From Mesocentrotus franciscanus (lineage: Eukaryota > Echinodermata > Echinoidea > Camarodonta > Strongylocentrotidae): 64,000 bases of DNA. Positions 1 through 12,391 of the stretch are shown piece after piece (position 1 is the stretch's first letter; the number at the start of each line of letters is the position of its first letter). The DNA lies in assembly GCA_037976565.1 (NCBI GenBank), contig CP137671.1, positions 25,558,197 through 25,622,196 of the forward strand, read 5' to 3'. Position numbers and translations under genes: made by a program. A model generated the notes under the pieces. The model was not told the origin of the DNA, did not search any database, and saw only the letters and a program-made list of their open reading frames with translations.

Positions 1-105
1 GGATGTTGTTGGGGTTGTTGGCGGGGAAGTTTTTATAGTGGGTGCAGTTGACGTGGTAGTTGCTGTTGTTGTTGTAGTTGTCGAGGTAGTCATAGTGGTA
101 GCCAT
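1..105 (-). CDS. Start of a Thr-rich mucin-like reading frame, running off the left edge
   Basis: Reading the minus strand from an ATG at 105-103, 35 codons stay open to the window edge. Most encode Thr, Ser, Pro or Ala (starting MATTMTTSTTTTTT), as in O-glycosylated mucin-type stalks. A CAG lies a few bases upstream of the ATG, so this could instead be an internal exon, and one other frame is also open across it. No signal peptide is visible and the piece is too short to assign a family. The DNA is close to a simple (GTT)n repeat, so a non-coding microsatellite is a real alternative. Confidence 0.3.
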   Translation of the reverse strand, partial: MATTMTTSTTTTTTATTTSTAPTIKTSPPTTPTTS

Positions 106-1375
106 TTTCCTGTACTGAAGTTTCCAAGTACTTTTTCATGCATAGAATTTAAACAGAAAAATATTATCGATGCATCAACTAATCAACCTAATCAAAACAT
201 ACACGAGTATATATAGATAACTATCAAGTATCTGACCGAGGCTGTTTTAACACAAAACCTGTCTAAAGTTCATGTTCTAGCTGTCACTCTGCTCTGATGT
301 TGCTATCAACAATGTCATCACCGATGCCATCACCGGTGCCACGTAGAGGGTGAGTCTGGTATGGACCGCTAAACCCGTCTTAGATTGTCCCTCGCCGTCA
401 GTCTATCCCACTTCTGACACCATTGAAAGGGTTCGAGATAACAGACGACAAATAGCTAGTGCATCAGTAGTAGTTGAGTCTTCGCTTTATTGTTTTCTCA
501 TGGTTAAACAGCCTCTGTAACATAAAAACCAAAGTTGAACAGAATATTTAAGTCGTGGTGTATTGACATAAATAGAACAATGATATTGATACCAACATAA
601 CATTAACAATTATTTATTTATTGACATTGTTTTGTTATATCACGCAACTAAATCTCAATCATCACTGAACTGATTTATTATACAAAAAATAAATTACACT
701 GATTGTTTTCTTCTGTCCAATATCATGAATTACCATATTGTACAAATGATAGTATTGAGTCATTCACATATAATCATAAAGCAACAACATAGTAAATTCT
801 ACTCACCGGCCAATACTAGCCATAACGCCAAACAATAGCGACATAGGTGCTACCAAGTACCATATCCACAGCTGCTCGTACAATTACAGCAGACCTAGCA
901 ATAAGATCAAATGGCACATCTTACAAAAAAAACAATGACTTACATAGAGGGAAACTTATACTCATCAACGTTGTGATTAAGGATAATTTGTTCAATTTAA
1001 CACAATATACATGTACTGCAATTCCTTCATATCATTTAACAAAATAAATAACAGTATTTCAAAGAAGCATCATTGTCCCAAATGCAGTGCAATACATGAT
1101 TCAATTAACTTCTGATCAAACTTTCACCATCAAAACTCTCATTAGTAATGCTTATAGGTGTATAGCATTATTCCAATAAGTTAAATGAAATACAATCATA
1201 ATTATTAAACAAACCAACTGAACTTACTTTAAACAAAGTCGGACCACATTTCATCCTACAGTAGGCCAAATGTACATGTCCTTGCAGGCCTCCTTACACA
1301 GCTTAGAATGGCTTGCCTGCCTGTTATAGCATTCACCAATGCCAGCACTAACACAAAGAAATGCACTCATGCAAA
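106..1375. other. Non-coding, no feature recognised
   Basis: AT-rich sequence with no long reading frame of protein-like composition, no recognisable repeat family and no RNA gene. A 66-codon plus-strand frame near 847 has random composition. Confidence 0.5.
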
Positions 1376-1378
1376 GAG

Positions 1379-1490
1379 TTCAATGAGAATTCCTATAGGG
1401 GGTACTCCAATTGAGTAATACAGATACCCCCAAAAAGGAGGGAAACAATTCAATGGGAATCCCTATAGGGGGTAGTCTAAATGAGCAATA
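1379..1490. repeat. Short direct duplication
   Basis: The phrase CAATGRGAATYCCTATAGGG with a following GGTA(C/G)T occurs twice, about 70 bases apart (near 1380 and 1452), with related intervening sequence that includes an (A)TGAG(T/C)AATA word. This looks like a local tandem duplication of about 70 bases. Confidence 0.5.
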
Positions 1491-1499
1491 GAGGGAGAC

Positions 1500-4400
1500 A
1501 AGCTGTCATTGAGTGAAGAAGCAGGGGGGGGGTACCTTTGCACCACATAATTCCTATTTATGACATAAATTCCAATTTATAACAATATCTTGTATGCGTT
1601 GTTAATCCCTTTACTCTTTTTCAGCAGACTGAGCTTTTTTAATTGTTAGTTTATATTGTGACGCGCTCAGGGTGCGCCCATTCATCAAGGCCCTGTGGCT
1701 TTTACGGATGTGTGAGGAACAGCGAAAGTCCAATGTTTTATCACGCAAAAAAATGATAGCAAGGAACTGATGTAATTTCGTTTTCACTGCATCGGGTTTG
1801 AACGTATCTGCCGATGATGTTGCCATGGCTACCTCCCCTGAAATAAAAACGCAGAACTGCTGCCAATCACTTAGCAATCCTTCAAGTTAATCCAACTTTC
1901 TAAAGAAAAAAAAAACGATTAACAGGAAAACTTGAGCAGCAGGAATGAGTATTCTAGCTTCATTTCGAAATACGTCTCGTTTGCTAACACCACTGGTGGC
2001 TATTCGTTCTCGAAAAGCCAAAAGCTACAGTTTTATCGACTATAGAAACTGTAACAGTAACCACATTCGTTTAATCTGATGTTTCTATCTAGGGTTACGC
2101 TATAGTTTTGGCGGTTGCAAAGATAGGTGTTTACTTTCAACCGATATTGAATATATATTTGTGTTGTTGAATTATTTGTGCTCTGGAAGGAAGAAAATAT
2201 CGTCATGTTCGGGAGATGGAGACCTATGAGGCGTACTCGAGATAGGGTAAGTTCACAACTTATCAATTTTTGTGTGAGTTGTTCAAAATATCATGCTTTA
2301 ATTCAATAACCATGATATTAGACTTCTGTACTTGCAAATTTTTGCAAATTTTTTGCAAAGTTATGGGGCTAGAGCGGCCCCAAATCACGGTGAAAAAACG
2401 AGGGCACTCAATTGTTTGGCAACCTCAGTACATTTAGGGTTTCTTCGTGACTACTATACCTTCACTTTCATAACATACAAGCACAGGCAATGTAACAAAT
2501 ACTGCCATTTGCCACCAAAGTTATTATTTACAGGGTAAAGAGTGAGATGGAAAACGAGATTCACAGATAGCGAGTATTAGTTACTGATATCTGATATCTG
2601 ATTATATGATGCTACTCGTTTATGACCTTATTTACTTTTATATCGTGAAATGTTTCTTTTATATGATATATAGAGAACCTTTCTCTTGTTTCTGTGAAAT
2701 TTCTGTGTATTCTAAAAATCGAGGTATCACTGCAGAAACTCCAGGGAGAGTAAAAATAGAGTGAAAGCTCACTCTTTTAGAGAGGACAGATTATTGATGA
2801 TTTTTTTTCTTCTTTTCTTTCCATGATTGCATTTGTGTTCATAATATAATCATCGCTGGTTTTCAACAACAAAAATCTAAAAATGTAAAGAAAATGGGGG
2901 AAAATGGCAGACCCGAGTCATGTTTAACACGTAATTATATTTGCGTTCCGACATAGAATCAAAACTTTTAAAAAAACTGGATCTAGCAGTTTATACAAAG
3001 AAGCTACTACTTTACTTTAAATAATCAGATATAGGCCACATCACTATTTTGGAGCAAAAGTCGGGCGATTTTATTTTCGACCTAAACTTCATGAAACTGA
3101 ATAAATTTAGTCCGTTTACTTTCCTATCCCTGTTCCAGTTTGCCTGTCTGTCTCTTTCTTTCTCTCTCTCACTCTCTCTCTCTCTCTTTCTCTTCGATCA
3201 ATTTCTTTTATTCCTTACTCCATTCTCTCTGCATCATGTATGTCCTTTTATTTTTTCCTCCTGTTCCAATTAATGTCTTTCCGCATCTCATTTCTAAACG
3301 TCTCCGTAAGACAGAATGTGAAAAATAAAGAAAAACATTTACAAACATGTAGAATATTGAAAGTTTATTTTAATTGGTAATTAGTCAAGAAAAATCCGTT
3401 TTACAGCTTACACTTGTTTATCATTCGTGATTGTCGTCGATGCAAAGCATACAGCTCAATCATTTACAATTTCTTTTCAGCTCACTTCAAATTATGCCAA
3501 AAGCCTTTTGACCATTTGGTTTTCGGGGGTTGTGTCTTCTCACTAAATTTTCTAGCCTCTCACGAATTGTCACCCTTTCCTCTACTGTGTATTAAAAGAT
3601 TCTTCCTACTATGTAAGCCCTTTTTTGCTGTTGAATATTTTATCCAGCATGTCGTTTCACCATAATACACCGGCACCCAGAGGAGGAATTATGTTTTAAT
3701 ATGTACATGCACATAACCTCCTTGCCAAAAAAAAAGGTGATATTCATCATAATCATTTAGATTCCCACAATGGGGAACGACGAAGATTCTACAATGTACC
3801 ATATACTGCAATACAATATGTAGAAAGGAACAATAATGAGCCCTTTCTCCAAGTCTGCTGCATTTTCATTTTATTTTGTTTAAACGTATTATACAAATCC
3901 TATGGATTATGAAGAATATATGTACAAATGTGGTCGAATCATCATTGTAATACCTTTGTTTACAAGCAAATATAGATGCATATGATATGCCTGAGAGTAC
4001 AGGCTTCTGCTCAGAATCTATCATCCTCTAAACAATCTAAAGTTAATGTTCATTTTATTTGTTGTACACAATCATATATTTCCTCTATAACGTCGCTGCA
4101 GCTATCAAACACTTCCCCTCTATGAGATACATTATGTACAAAGGTAAGACCAAGGTACGTCCCATACTTTACCATGTATTATGGAATTGTATTATGGAAT
4201 TGTGAATATGAATTAAAATCGTGTTGGTGCTCGAATATATTTTGACCTAAGTCAAAGATAATAGATTGCGTTTCTCACCAAACCATTGACAGCTATTTTT
4301 TAAAAATGTTCTATTGCAATTCAACTAAATGGCAAGCCTCATACGTTATCAAGTGTTCGTGAATTGTATTATGGAATTGTGAACATGACTTGACATGAAA

Positions 4401-5150
4401 TCATATAATCATATTTGATGTTTTGTCTGATTCAAGCTCCATTAGGGCTATCAGCTTGATACAGTCATTATATACACTGATATCTTAATATATGTGGTCG
4501 GTAACGTATGGGACCATAGAGCTTGGACTGGACCAACAAATATATATAAAATACATGCACTCGAGATTTATGTAGATGAATATATACATTTTCACATTAT
4601 TATGTACACATTGTCTTTTGATATTACATCACAAATACGATCTATATTCAATTCCAATGCACAAATGGACAAATTATGAATAATTCTTATTACCATTCAC
4701 CGTTTTCATTAAATTGAATCATTTAGCTAACACATTTTCTCAAAGTTTCTTTCTGTTTAAAATGGCATGTGTATTTTTGTTTTTCTCCCATACTATCTTT
4801 CCTTGGAATAAAAGTAAAGGAAATTATTCGAGCAACGTTATTATATACACTCTCATTCATTCAAATTCTGAATACAATCTATAAAGACTATGTTATTATA
4901 ACTTCGCAACACATAAAACAATTCATAAAAATGAGTCAATTAATAACATCAAGAAGGGCACAACGTATATCAAAATATCATGGTCAGTTTGACAACTTAA
5001 ATAACTATTTTAAGTTCTTACGTTTTACTTTTATTCATTGGTCGTTTAAAATCCACTTTTTAATTAATTTTTTGCCATTTCTCCAATTGCCAAACAGGCT
5101 ATCCTGCTTTTAACATTACGTTGAAGTTACAACATCATCACATTACTGAT
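1500..5150. other. Non-coding stretch with scattered simple repeats
   Basis: No coding signal that I can support. It contains a (CT)n tract at about 3147-3200 and repeated GTATTATGGAATTGTGAA words near 4180-4210 and 4363-4385. The short frames here are either pyrimidine-repeat translations (Leu/Ser/Phe) or of random composition. Confidence 0.5.
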
Positions 5151-5290
5151 ATAATAATAATAATGATAATAATAATAATAATGGGCATTTATAAAGCGCC
5201 GTCTATCTAGAAATTCTATTCCGAGGCGCACTATTGAATTATTACCCCGGCTTTAGCTACACACATCTACAATTCTAGATACAGCCGAGT
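5151..5290 (-). repeat. Dispersed repeat with GCGC-TTTATA-(ATT)n tail
   Basis: An (AAT)n tract is followed by GGGCATTTATAAAGCGCC and, about 60 bases further, ATTACCCCGGCTTTAG. The same plan (ATT-rich tail, TATA plus AGCGC, then ATTACCCCGG) recurs at 16383-16500. Read on the minus strand it ends in the GCGCTNTATAA...ATTATT tail seen on SINEs elsewhere in the window. Confidence 0.5.
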
Positions 5291-5663
5291 AACGATTTAA
5301 CGATAATTGGATTATATCGTACTATTGTGACGTATACATACGAAGGTGGGTCTACATCTACACGTATACTATCCTTTTAAAAACACAAGTTTTCATGTAT
5401 CTACGTAACTATACACACGAATACAATCAAAGCTACTGAAAAAGGAAACAAGTGAATTGCAATCCCTATTTTATATATAACCTAGTGCATTTTAATTTGA
5501 GACACCACATAACTTTAAGCTACTCCTTTGCTACGATTATCTGCCTTGCGCCAAGACAAACGTGTGCTTATGTCACACTCAATTCATGCATTGTTAAGTT
5601 TTGATAGTTATTATGCGCAAAGGAGGTGCATTGCTTGGATATTTTTGATAACAAACAAAAACT

Positions 5664-7033
5664 TCAAATTTTATAAAGCTTCAGATAATCACAATAGTCT
5701 TTCAATGTCTTTGAATTCCGCATACAATACAAGAACGAGCAGGACTGCAAGATTGAAATGATAGATACAATGTTTGGACTCGCTGATTTCACTTGGAAAA
5801 GATACAATGGGTAACTCACTAAAATAAGGAAAAGAAATGTCAGTAGCCAAAATCCTAAACCCAATTGAACCAACTTGATACCAGATTTCAGTTCCTGCAT
5901 GATTGATTCTCTCCTCGAAATTGGGTAGTCACACATGCCACTGCCAGTTAGTAAGCAAGTTAACATTATACACTTCTGGGCATGACACAGAGGTAAGTAT
6001 GAACATACCTTGATGAAGCTAGTAATCGATTCAGATGAAAGCATGCGATTGTACACGTCTCTATAACCACCTCTTGCTTCGCTCGCAAAGCAGAATACGA
6101 CAAAAATACAAAGTACAAACTTCACTAATGGTGATAAAGGTCTGAAGCCTGTAAAAAATTGATCTTTCTTCACTTTCAATTTGGGGAGATCAGCCTCAAC
6201 TTCTCTGCAGCAATCAAGGACATCATTCTGGCACTGAAACGCTGAGACTGCCTTTACCAAGCCATGGAGTCGTCTTCCGCGGCATGCAAGCTCTTTTGGA
6301 GTTGACTCAAGCAAAAGATTAATCTCTGGATTGGCGCTTTCGCAAGCTTGTTGACCGACCAGTAGTTTCGATTCTGCCTTCTGTATCTTACATCTCCTCT
6401 TTTCTGCATCTTCTAGAAGACCGGTACTAATACCACGCTGAAGTTCCTGGATCCTCTGAATATCAAGAACGGCCTCTTTTTCACAAGTTTCAGCATGTTG
6501 TCCCTTCTTCTCAACTGATGTGTTATATTCTGCTGTGTCTCCCATTGGATTCTGTGAACTTTTTTCTCCAGTTTTTGTGCGACTTCTTCCTTGATTTCAT
6601 CAACAACTTTATCCACTAATTTAGGGGCTTCTTCTATTTTTCCTAAGGACCTTTCAATCGTCCGTCGCAGTTCTGACAGTCTCTCTGCCCTCAAGCCGAC
6701 CTCTTGCAGTTGCTCGGTTAGGTCACGTCGAATTTCTTCTACAAGCCTAAACACATTCTTCACGTTGTGACCTTTGTGGACATCGACTGCGCATTCTTTG
6801 CAACAGCCAAGCTGGCATGTTTCGCAAAAGATATCGACCTTGTGGGTTAAGTGAAAGTGGCAAACCCATTCTGGATTGCCGATATCTTCTCGTCTTGCTT
6901 GCGGCAGGTCTTGGAAGCAATCATGGCAGAGGTTCTTGCTGTCTCGGACAGAACATATTATGGTGTCTTCGGTGGCATTCCCGCATTGGTCACACAGGGA
7001 GGGCGCCAAAGGATCACAAAAGGCTGACGCCAT
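5664..7033 (-). CDS. B-box/coiled-coil TRIM-like protein with hydrophobic C-terminus, frameshifted
   Basis: The ATG at 7033 has a good context (G at -3, G at +4). Residues 1-100 hold two Cys/His zinc-binding B-box-like modules: CDQC...CHDC, then CHFH...CETC...CKEC...HKGHN. A charged, heptad-like helical stretch with Leu, Glu and Arg follows (about 100-260), as in TRIM coiled coils. No RING precedes the B-boxes, so ubiquitin-ligase activity is not supported. The frame breaks at an A6 run (plus-strand T6 at 6560-6565). One extra or missing base there joins it to the downstream frame, which ends at a TGA at 5664, for about 455 residues in total. The C-terminal half has hydrophobic segments (PLVKFVLCIFVVFCFA, and a longer one near GLGFWLLTFLFLILV), suggesting membrane anchoring, as in TRIM13/TRIM59. 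It is apparently a single exon. It may be a real gene with a sequencing error or a young pseudogene. No PRY-SPRY or NHL domain is seen. Confidence 0.72.
6560..6565 (-). other. Frameshift site in the TRIM-like gene
   Basis: Homopolymer T6 (A6 on the coding strand). Upstream the frame reads ...KLEKK, and continuing in that frame ends about 50 codons later in unrelated sequence. Shifting by one base gives ...KSSQNPMGDTAEY and a further ~290 open codons. A homopolymer miscount in the assembly, or a real indel, would both look like this. Confidence 0.65.
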
Positions 7034-8938
7034 ATCGAGTTGTTCTCCTCTTATCTGTTCTTGTGGCCGTTGTGCAAGTGAACATTCAGGCAGACACCGG
7101 TACTACTCCCAGTTGTGATGTCACTTAACGGTGAAAACGAAAAAAACAAACATACTTGATTACAAGATGAACTTTTTTGTCCATTATTTCATCCAAATGG
7201 TATTGATTCTTGATTCCGTAAAATATTGGAAGTTTATTCAAACTATAACGCCTGTTCATACAATTATTCTGGTCCTTTGTTTTGCATTAAAAATTATCTA
7301 CCGTACAATATTACAGAATACTCCTTTTAAAGTAAAGTTTTCTTTAATTTTGTTTCAAGTAATCTTGAGTAATGCTTAAGTCGAAAAACGAATTTTCATA
7401 TAAAAATTGACCTTTGTAGAAATGTAAAACTAAAAAGTAATGAGCACAGAAAGAAAAGGAAAACGAGCTGGTAATACGACCATGTGCACGGTTTCTACAT
7501 GTATGTTGAAATTTAGTTGCATTTCAGCAAATGAGATTTTCAGCAAGTTTCCTTTGTTGTGATTGGAGAAGTTTAATTCATCTTTTTTTCTTCTTTTCTG
7601 ACAAATAATAACGTTGGGAAGGAAATCGGCGGAGCATATTTACGAACAAAATATACTTTTTTGTTCATTTTCTTTGCTTTGTTTGTTTTTGGGAGGGGTC
7701 CTTAAAAGCAGAAAAGATAAGCAATTCGGAATTAACTGAAGCCAGTTTCTCTGAAACAGTTCCGTTTTACAGACAGCAATATCAGGCCCTTACCATCCGT
7801 TTTCCTCTCTTCTTCTTCTTCTTTAATCATTATTATCATTGTCATCATTATCATTATTATTATCATCATCAATATAATATTTATTATTATCATTATTCTT
7901 TATAGGGGTCTTCTTTATTTATTTAGCACATAAGCCTACGTTCCATCAAGCAAATTTAAGATATTTATTAATTTACTTGCATTTTAAATCTAATATGACT
8001 GGCTCATCTTAATCTTTGCTTTAAGCTTGCCAATCGTCAATGGATGAGGATTATTTCATATAATTATAGCCTTTAAAATTTAGAATTCAAATATGAAAGA
8101 CCCATGAAATTTGTTGATTGTTTGAATAAAACATAATCGTGCAGGTTAGAGCCTATTGAAATTACAAATCGAAAGGGATAACAGATTTTAAGACAAAATT
8201 AAAAGTAGACATTCGCACCTATCTCAATATAAAATTTAATCAAAAGAATTCCGATACAAAAGAAGTAAAACAAAATATTGTCAATATTTTAGTTTATGAT
8301 TCATGTCATCTTAGTTGGATTCCATATTCTGTATATGAAACAGTTGCATGAAGTTTGTTAATATAATTTGAAATCTTTGTTATTGTATTATATAAACAAA
8401 TAGAGTCTCTCGAAAGAGGATAATGAGGGGGAATCAATTAAACACAAAACCTCCAAAAGACATAACTACGCAAATCCTGTCACAATTAAATCACTTTCAG
8501 GAGAATCAAAGAGCAGCATAGTATAAGTGGAGCGTAGTGAAACATGAATTTGAACTACAGTGTGACGTAAGCATCTAAACTTGTTCCACGGAAGAGCAGT
8601 ATTGATGGACACCGATCGTTGTCCCTATACGTACAGTATATGCATGTACCTAGACGTCATCATAACGAGGTCGCGGGGAATCCCTATACAGTACTGTTCA
8701 ATGTGTAACTAAAGAGGGAGTTCTCTCTCCCTCTCCCTCTCGCTCTCTCTCGCGCTCTCTCTCTCTCTCTCTGTCTCTGTCTCTCTCTCTCTCTCTCTCT
8801 CGCCCTTCCTCTCTCTCTCCAAATATAATTACGTCTCTAAAATCTCTAAAATAGTTCCATCCCATTGATTCTGTACGCGGGAGAGAACTATTTGGAGCAA
8901 CATGATTTAATATAAAGACCTCTCTAAATATGCCACCC

Positions 8939-8972
<34 letters not shown>

Positions 8973-9464
8973 CGGAGATTCAACTAGCAGTATCCCCTCC
9001 CCCACTCTCTCTCCCTCTGTGTCTCAGATCAGATCCATCAACAATATACATGGCTCTGCAATAACTGCTATCTATATATCTCTCTCTCTTCTGATGGATT
9101 GTCGATGGCTTACATTTATAGATTTTTCCATACTTTCGTTTATATTATGTTTTTGGAAAGTGTATGACACATGATCTTTTGACAATGATTTATTACTCCG
9201 AGGTATTTTTCTTCACCATCCGAATTCAATTCAATAAACGTTTATTTCCTTCACAAAAAAAAAAAAAAATGATGAATATTATCATGAAATAATTTACAAC
9301 CCTAGACCCAAAACTATAGGCCTACTAACTTTTAACCCTAAACCCGAAAATCCAACTCAAAACTTAACCCCGACACTGTACTTCTGACAAAATAAAGCCC
9401 GGAGCCATAGAGTCACCGGAATAAATGTCGGGTCACCACATTGGAAAATAGTTTTCATGGTTAA
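7034..9464. other. Intergenic sequence with microsatellites
   Basis: This is the upstream side of the TRIM-like gene. It contains an (ATT/ATC)n tract at about 7828-7905 and (CT)n tracts at 8713-8820 and 8937-8975. No protein-like frame or RNA gene is recognised. Confidence 0.5.
8713..8975. repeat. (CT)n microsatellite cluster
   Basis: Two long CT-dinucleotide runs with some CTCG and CTGT interruptions flank about 115 bases of unique sequence. Similar tracts occur across the window (3147, 14620-14880, 15300-15500, 34324, 40155, 41430). Confidence 0.85.
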
Positions 9465-9468
9465 TTAA

Positions 9469-10552
9469 AGGGAACCAAGACCCTCATCCTAAGTTTCCTT
9501 TATTGTAAAGTTTAAACAATTTGAATAAGATTAGTGAAAAATTGAACAAAATCAGGCAAGGTATAAGGAAGTTAAAGGTACTATGTCCCATTTGCAGGCC
9601 AAAAAAATGAAAAGGTTAAATTCCAACGGCATTTGAAAGACAATACTAATTTAGAACTTCCCTAAAAAAAGGGGGCTTGAAAATGTCTTTAAGTGGGAAA
9701 ATAACGACTATTAGTTGTCGAATCGACTTAGGAGCTATAGAGCCAGTAAGTAATAGTCTGATTTTTCAGACCATTGTACCGAATGGTCGTACGTTTTATG
9801 CTGCGCAAAGATTCAATCAGTTTAATTTTGGCCATTACAAGAAGTGGGTTATTGATGTAGACAAATGCTCATGTACCCTTTACAGCTCATTTTATGTATG
9901 TTATTACCAAAGATGAAAAAGCCAGTCAGTCACTCAATAGTGTCTGACAGTGAAGTCTAGCAAGTAAACGGGTTTCCTTGCATAATTTGAATATTAGGAC
10001 ACTGCTAACGTTTAAATTTCACAGATAGGACATACATGACATATTCATAATTCCTGCAAAGTTCTACAGAATTTGATGTTGGCTGCAAAAGGGACATAGT
10101 ATCTTTGAAGCTATAAAGAAATAACTTGTCACCAGAGGGCGATATTTAATTTGATGGCATCATTAATTTTGTGGACAACTCTCCATGCCTTCTGATCATG
10201 GAATTTCATGTTTTTCCTTTTCTCTTGTGATTGAGATAATCTACTCCCCTGAATACAAGATATAGAATGCAGAATGATATTCTACTTCACATTTTTTATG
10301 AAGTCGGATATTGAACACAAATGAATACTATACGAAGAAAATGAAAGAATTTTGAAATTCCTTGATCAGAAGGCATGGAGAGTTATCCACAAATGACGCC
10401 ATCAAATTAAATATCGCCCTCTGGTGACAAGATATTTCTTTAGCTTTAACTTCCTTATACCTTGCCTGATTTTGTTCAATTTTTCACTAAACTTATTCAA
10501 ATCGTTTAAACTTTACAATAAAGGTAACTTAGGATGAAGGTTTTGGTTCCCT
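9469..10552. mobile_element. Foldback element flanked by TTAA, carrying a nested element
   Basis: The ends are inverted repeats: AGGGAACCAAGACC at the left and GGTTTTGGTTCCCT at the right. The flanks are TTAA at 9465-9468 and 10553-10556, a target-site duplication typical of piggyBac/Kolobok-type transposons. The arms pair over roughly 220 bases each, including shared blocks such as GAACAAAATCAGGCAAGG and its complement, and ACCAGAGGGCGATATT and its complement. The left arm is interrupted by another element at 9578-10103. No transposase frame is present, so it is non-autonomous. Confidence 0.8.
9578..10103. mobile_element. Nested TIR element, copy 1
   Basis: Terminal inverted repeats start GTACTATGTCCC(A/T)TTTGCAG. 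The element is 526 bases long and lies inside the left arm of the 9469-10552 foldback. The uninterrupted arm sequence can be read from the right arm, which proves the insertion order. A near-identical copy lies at 52953-53406. Flanking words TTAAAG and TTTGAAG suggest an imperfect 7-8 base target duplication. Confidence 0.78.
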
Positions 10553-10556
10553 TTAA

Positions 10557-12299
10557 CGGCTGCTCCCGTTCATGCACAGTAGCCTAATTATGCAAGGACG
10601 AAAATGAGTTATATTTTATTTTTAACAATCATAAGTTATCATATTCTTTGCATGACTTACAAACAGGGAAAAACTTCATTCTTTCGAAGCCTCTACCTAC
10701 CCGACGCTTGACTACTCTCTTCTACTGGAATAAAGCTATCCTATGGGTTCCGACGCATCACACTATCATGGATGATAAACATTAAACTAAATGCTGTTCA
10801 GGTGCTGTTAAAATTAAGAGACACTTCAGAGCCTCGATAACTCTCGATTTGAGCAGAACACGACTGCCGTTTGGCATTTTGACAAATCCCCAAATCGTCG
10901 ATAAAAATGATAAGCGTGACCTTTATTTAGCATGGTTACCTTACACTCTTCCGAGCTAATATGCCTATCAGGCTAGTAATATTAATAAAAAGCGTGTCTT
11001 GATCTGCTAATCAATCATGCTCATACTTTGTCACTTCTCACTACTCAGACCCATTTTCGACACATTCTAGAATCTGTTCTACCAGAGACCCTGATTCGAT
11101 CTAGACTTGAGAGTCTCATTCATCAACTTAAATTGTTTAGAGATGAACAGTACCATCATTTTGGAAATAAAATATATGCAAGATAATAATGAATCAACTT
11201 ACCTATGGCTATGTGGTTATCAGAGGGACAAACATACAACGATGTGGTAATAATGATAATAATAGATAACGAGAAATAAACAACCGTCTGCTCAAGTGAC
11301 ACGTCATCGTAAATTACCTTGTCTGAATGGCTCTATACAGTGCCAGTCTGAGGCGTAGGAATCCCCGTTTTAGATATATATACAAACAAGAGAGGGCGCT
11401 TCTCCTCACACGCATAGAGAAGTGCACACGCCTATAGTATGTAGGCATATGTCTTGTTTTTAATGTGAATGGAGCCTATTGAAACCACATTAGTTCTGAT
11501 CAGGATATTCTATAATGAAAATAATCAAATGAAATGAATAAATTGTATATAATTAATGGTTCTGCACCGTACGCTAATTTTGTTTAAAGCATGAATAACA
11601 TTAAATATTCCTTTAAAACGTTTCCGATAAATAGCGTTTCAGCTAAAGGCCAAATTAGAATAATGTCTATTTATTCATCCCCTCTTTTTGTGGGGAGGAG
11701 GGAGCTGCCCTGACATTCTCTTTATTTGTAATTTTTTGTTCTGACACTTATTTTTTGCTTTGTTCATTTCGATTTGGAAACAGTTTTCTTCTTCTTCGTA
11801 TTTGTGTATTCATTTGGTTATTTAAAGAGACAGTGAACCACTCGATTGACCCACATGAGCTCTCAGTGAGAGTCTGCTGTGTCAGCACATTCAACCAATA
11901 CGGTTCATATTTTGCAACCTAACAAGCTTATAGGCCTACTTTAGAAAAAAAAGGATTAAAAATAGACCAACAATATAATGTAGAATATTATGCTATACAC
12001 AGACATGAAATTTCAATTTTCTAGCATTTTGTTCACACACCTGGATCGCCCAGCGTTTACAGCCATGTTACTGCAGTGCAGATCGCCGTGGGGGAGGGCA
12101 GGCGCAATGCGGTTTAAACCAGGCGTGGATCCACGGTGGGGCAAAACAGGTAAAAAAAACGTTAATTTTACATTGAAAATAGGTTTTTTTAATGGCCCCG
12201 TGGCAAAAAAGAAAAGAAAAGTAAAATGGATGTTCATTTAAAAAAAAGTAGTGCTCAATCCCCCCTCCCGTTGAGGCCCCCAAAAAAAATGTGCTCCTT
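10557..12299. other. Non-coding, nothing recognised
   Basis: AT-rich intergenic sequence without a supported gene, palindrome or repeat array. It includes short A- and C-rich runs near 12140-12290. Confidence 0.45.
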
Positions 12300-12386
12300 A
12301 CCCTTGTTGTCCTAAGGGGTAGTCGTCCTAGAGGGTGGTTATCCTAGGGTTGGTTATCCGGGGGTGGTTGTCCTGGGGGTAGGTGT
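12300..12386. repeat. Minisatellite, unit about GTTRTCCTAGGGGT
   Basis: About five or six degenerate copies of a unit of roughly 14-16 bases (TTGTCCTAAGGGG, TCGTCCTAGAGGG, TTATCCTAGGG, TTGTCCTGGGGG, TGTCCTAG). The unit is the reverse complement of the ACCCCTAGGACAAT unit of the array at 23788-23905 and 25214-25618. The GC-rich element that follows is inserted into a CCTAG of this array. Confidence 0.7.
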
Positions 12387-12391
12387 CCTAG

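Noticed and set aside
3049..3328. Ser/Leu/Phe-rich frames
   Set aside because: They run through a (CT)n tract; the same applies to frames at 14492-14795, 34314-34496, 40037-40308 and 41289-41528.
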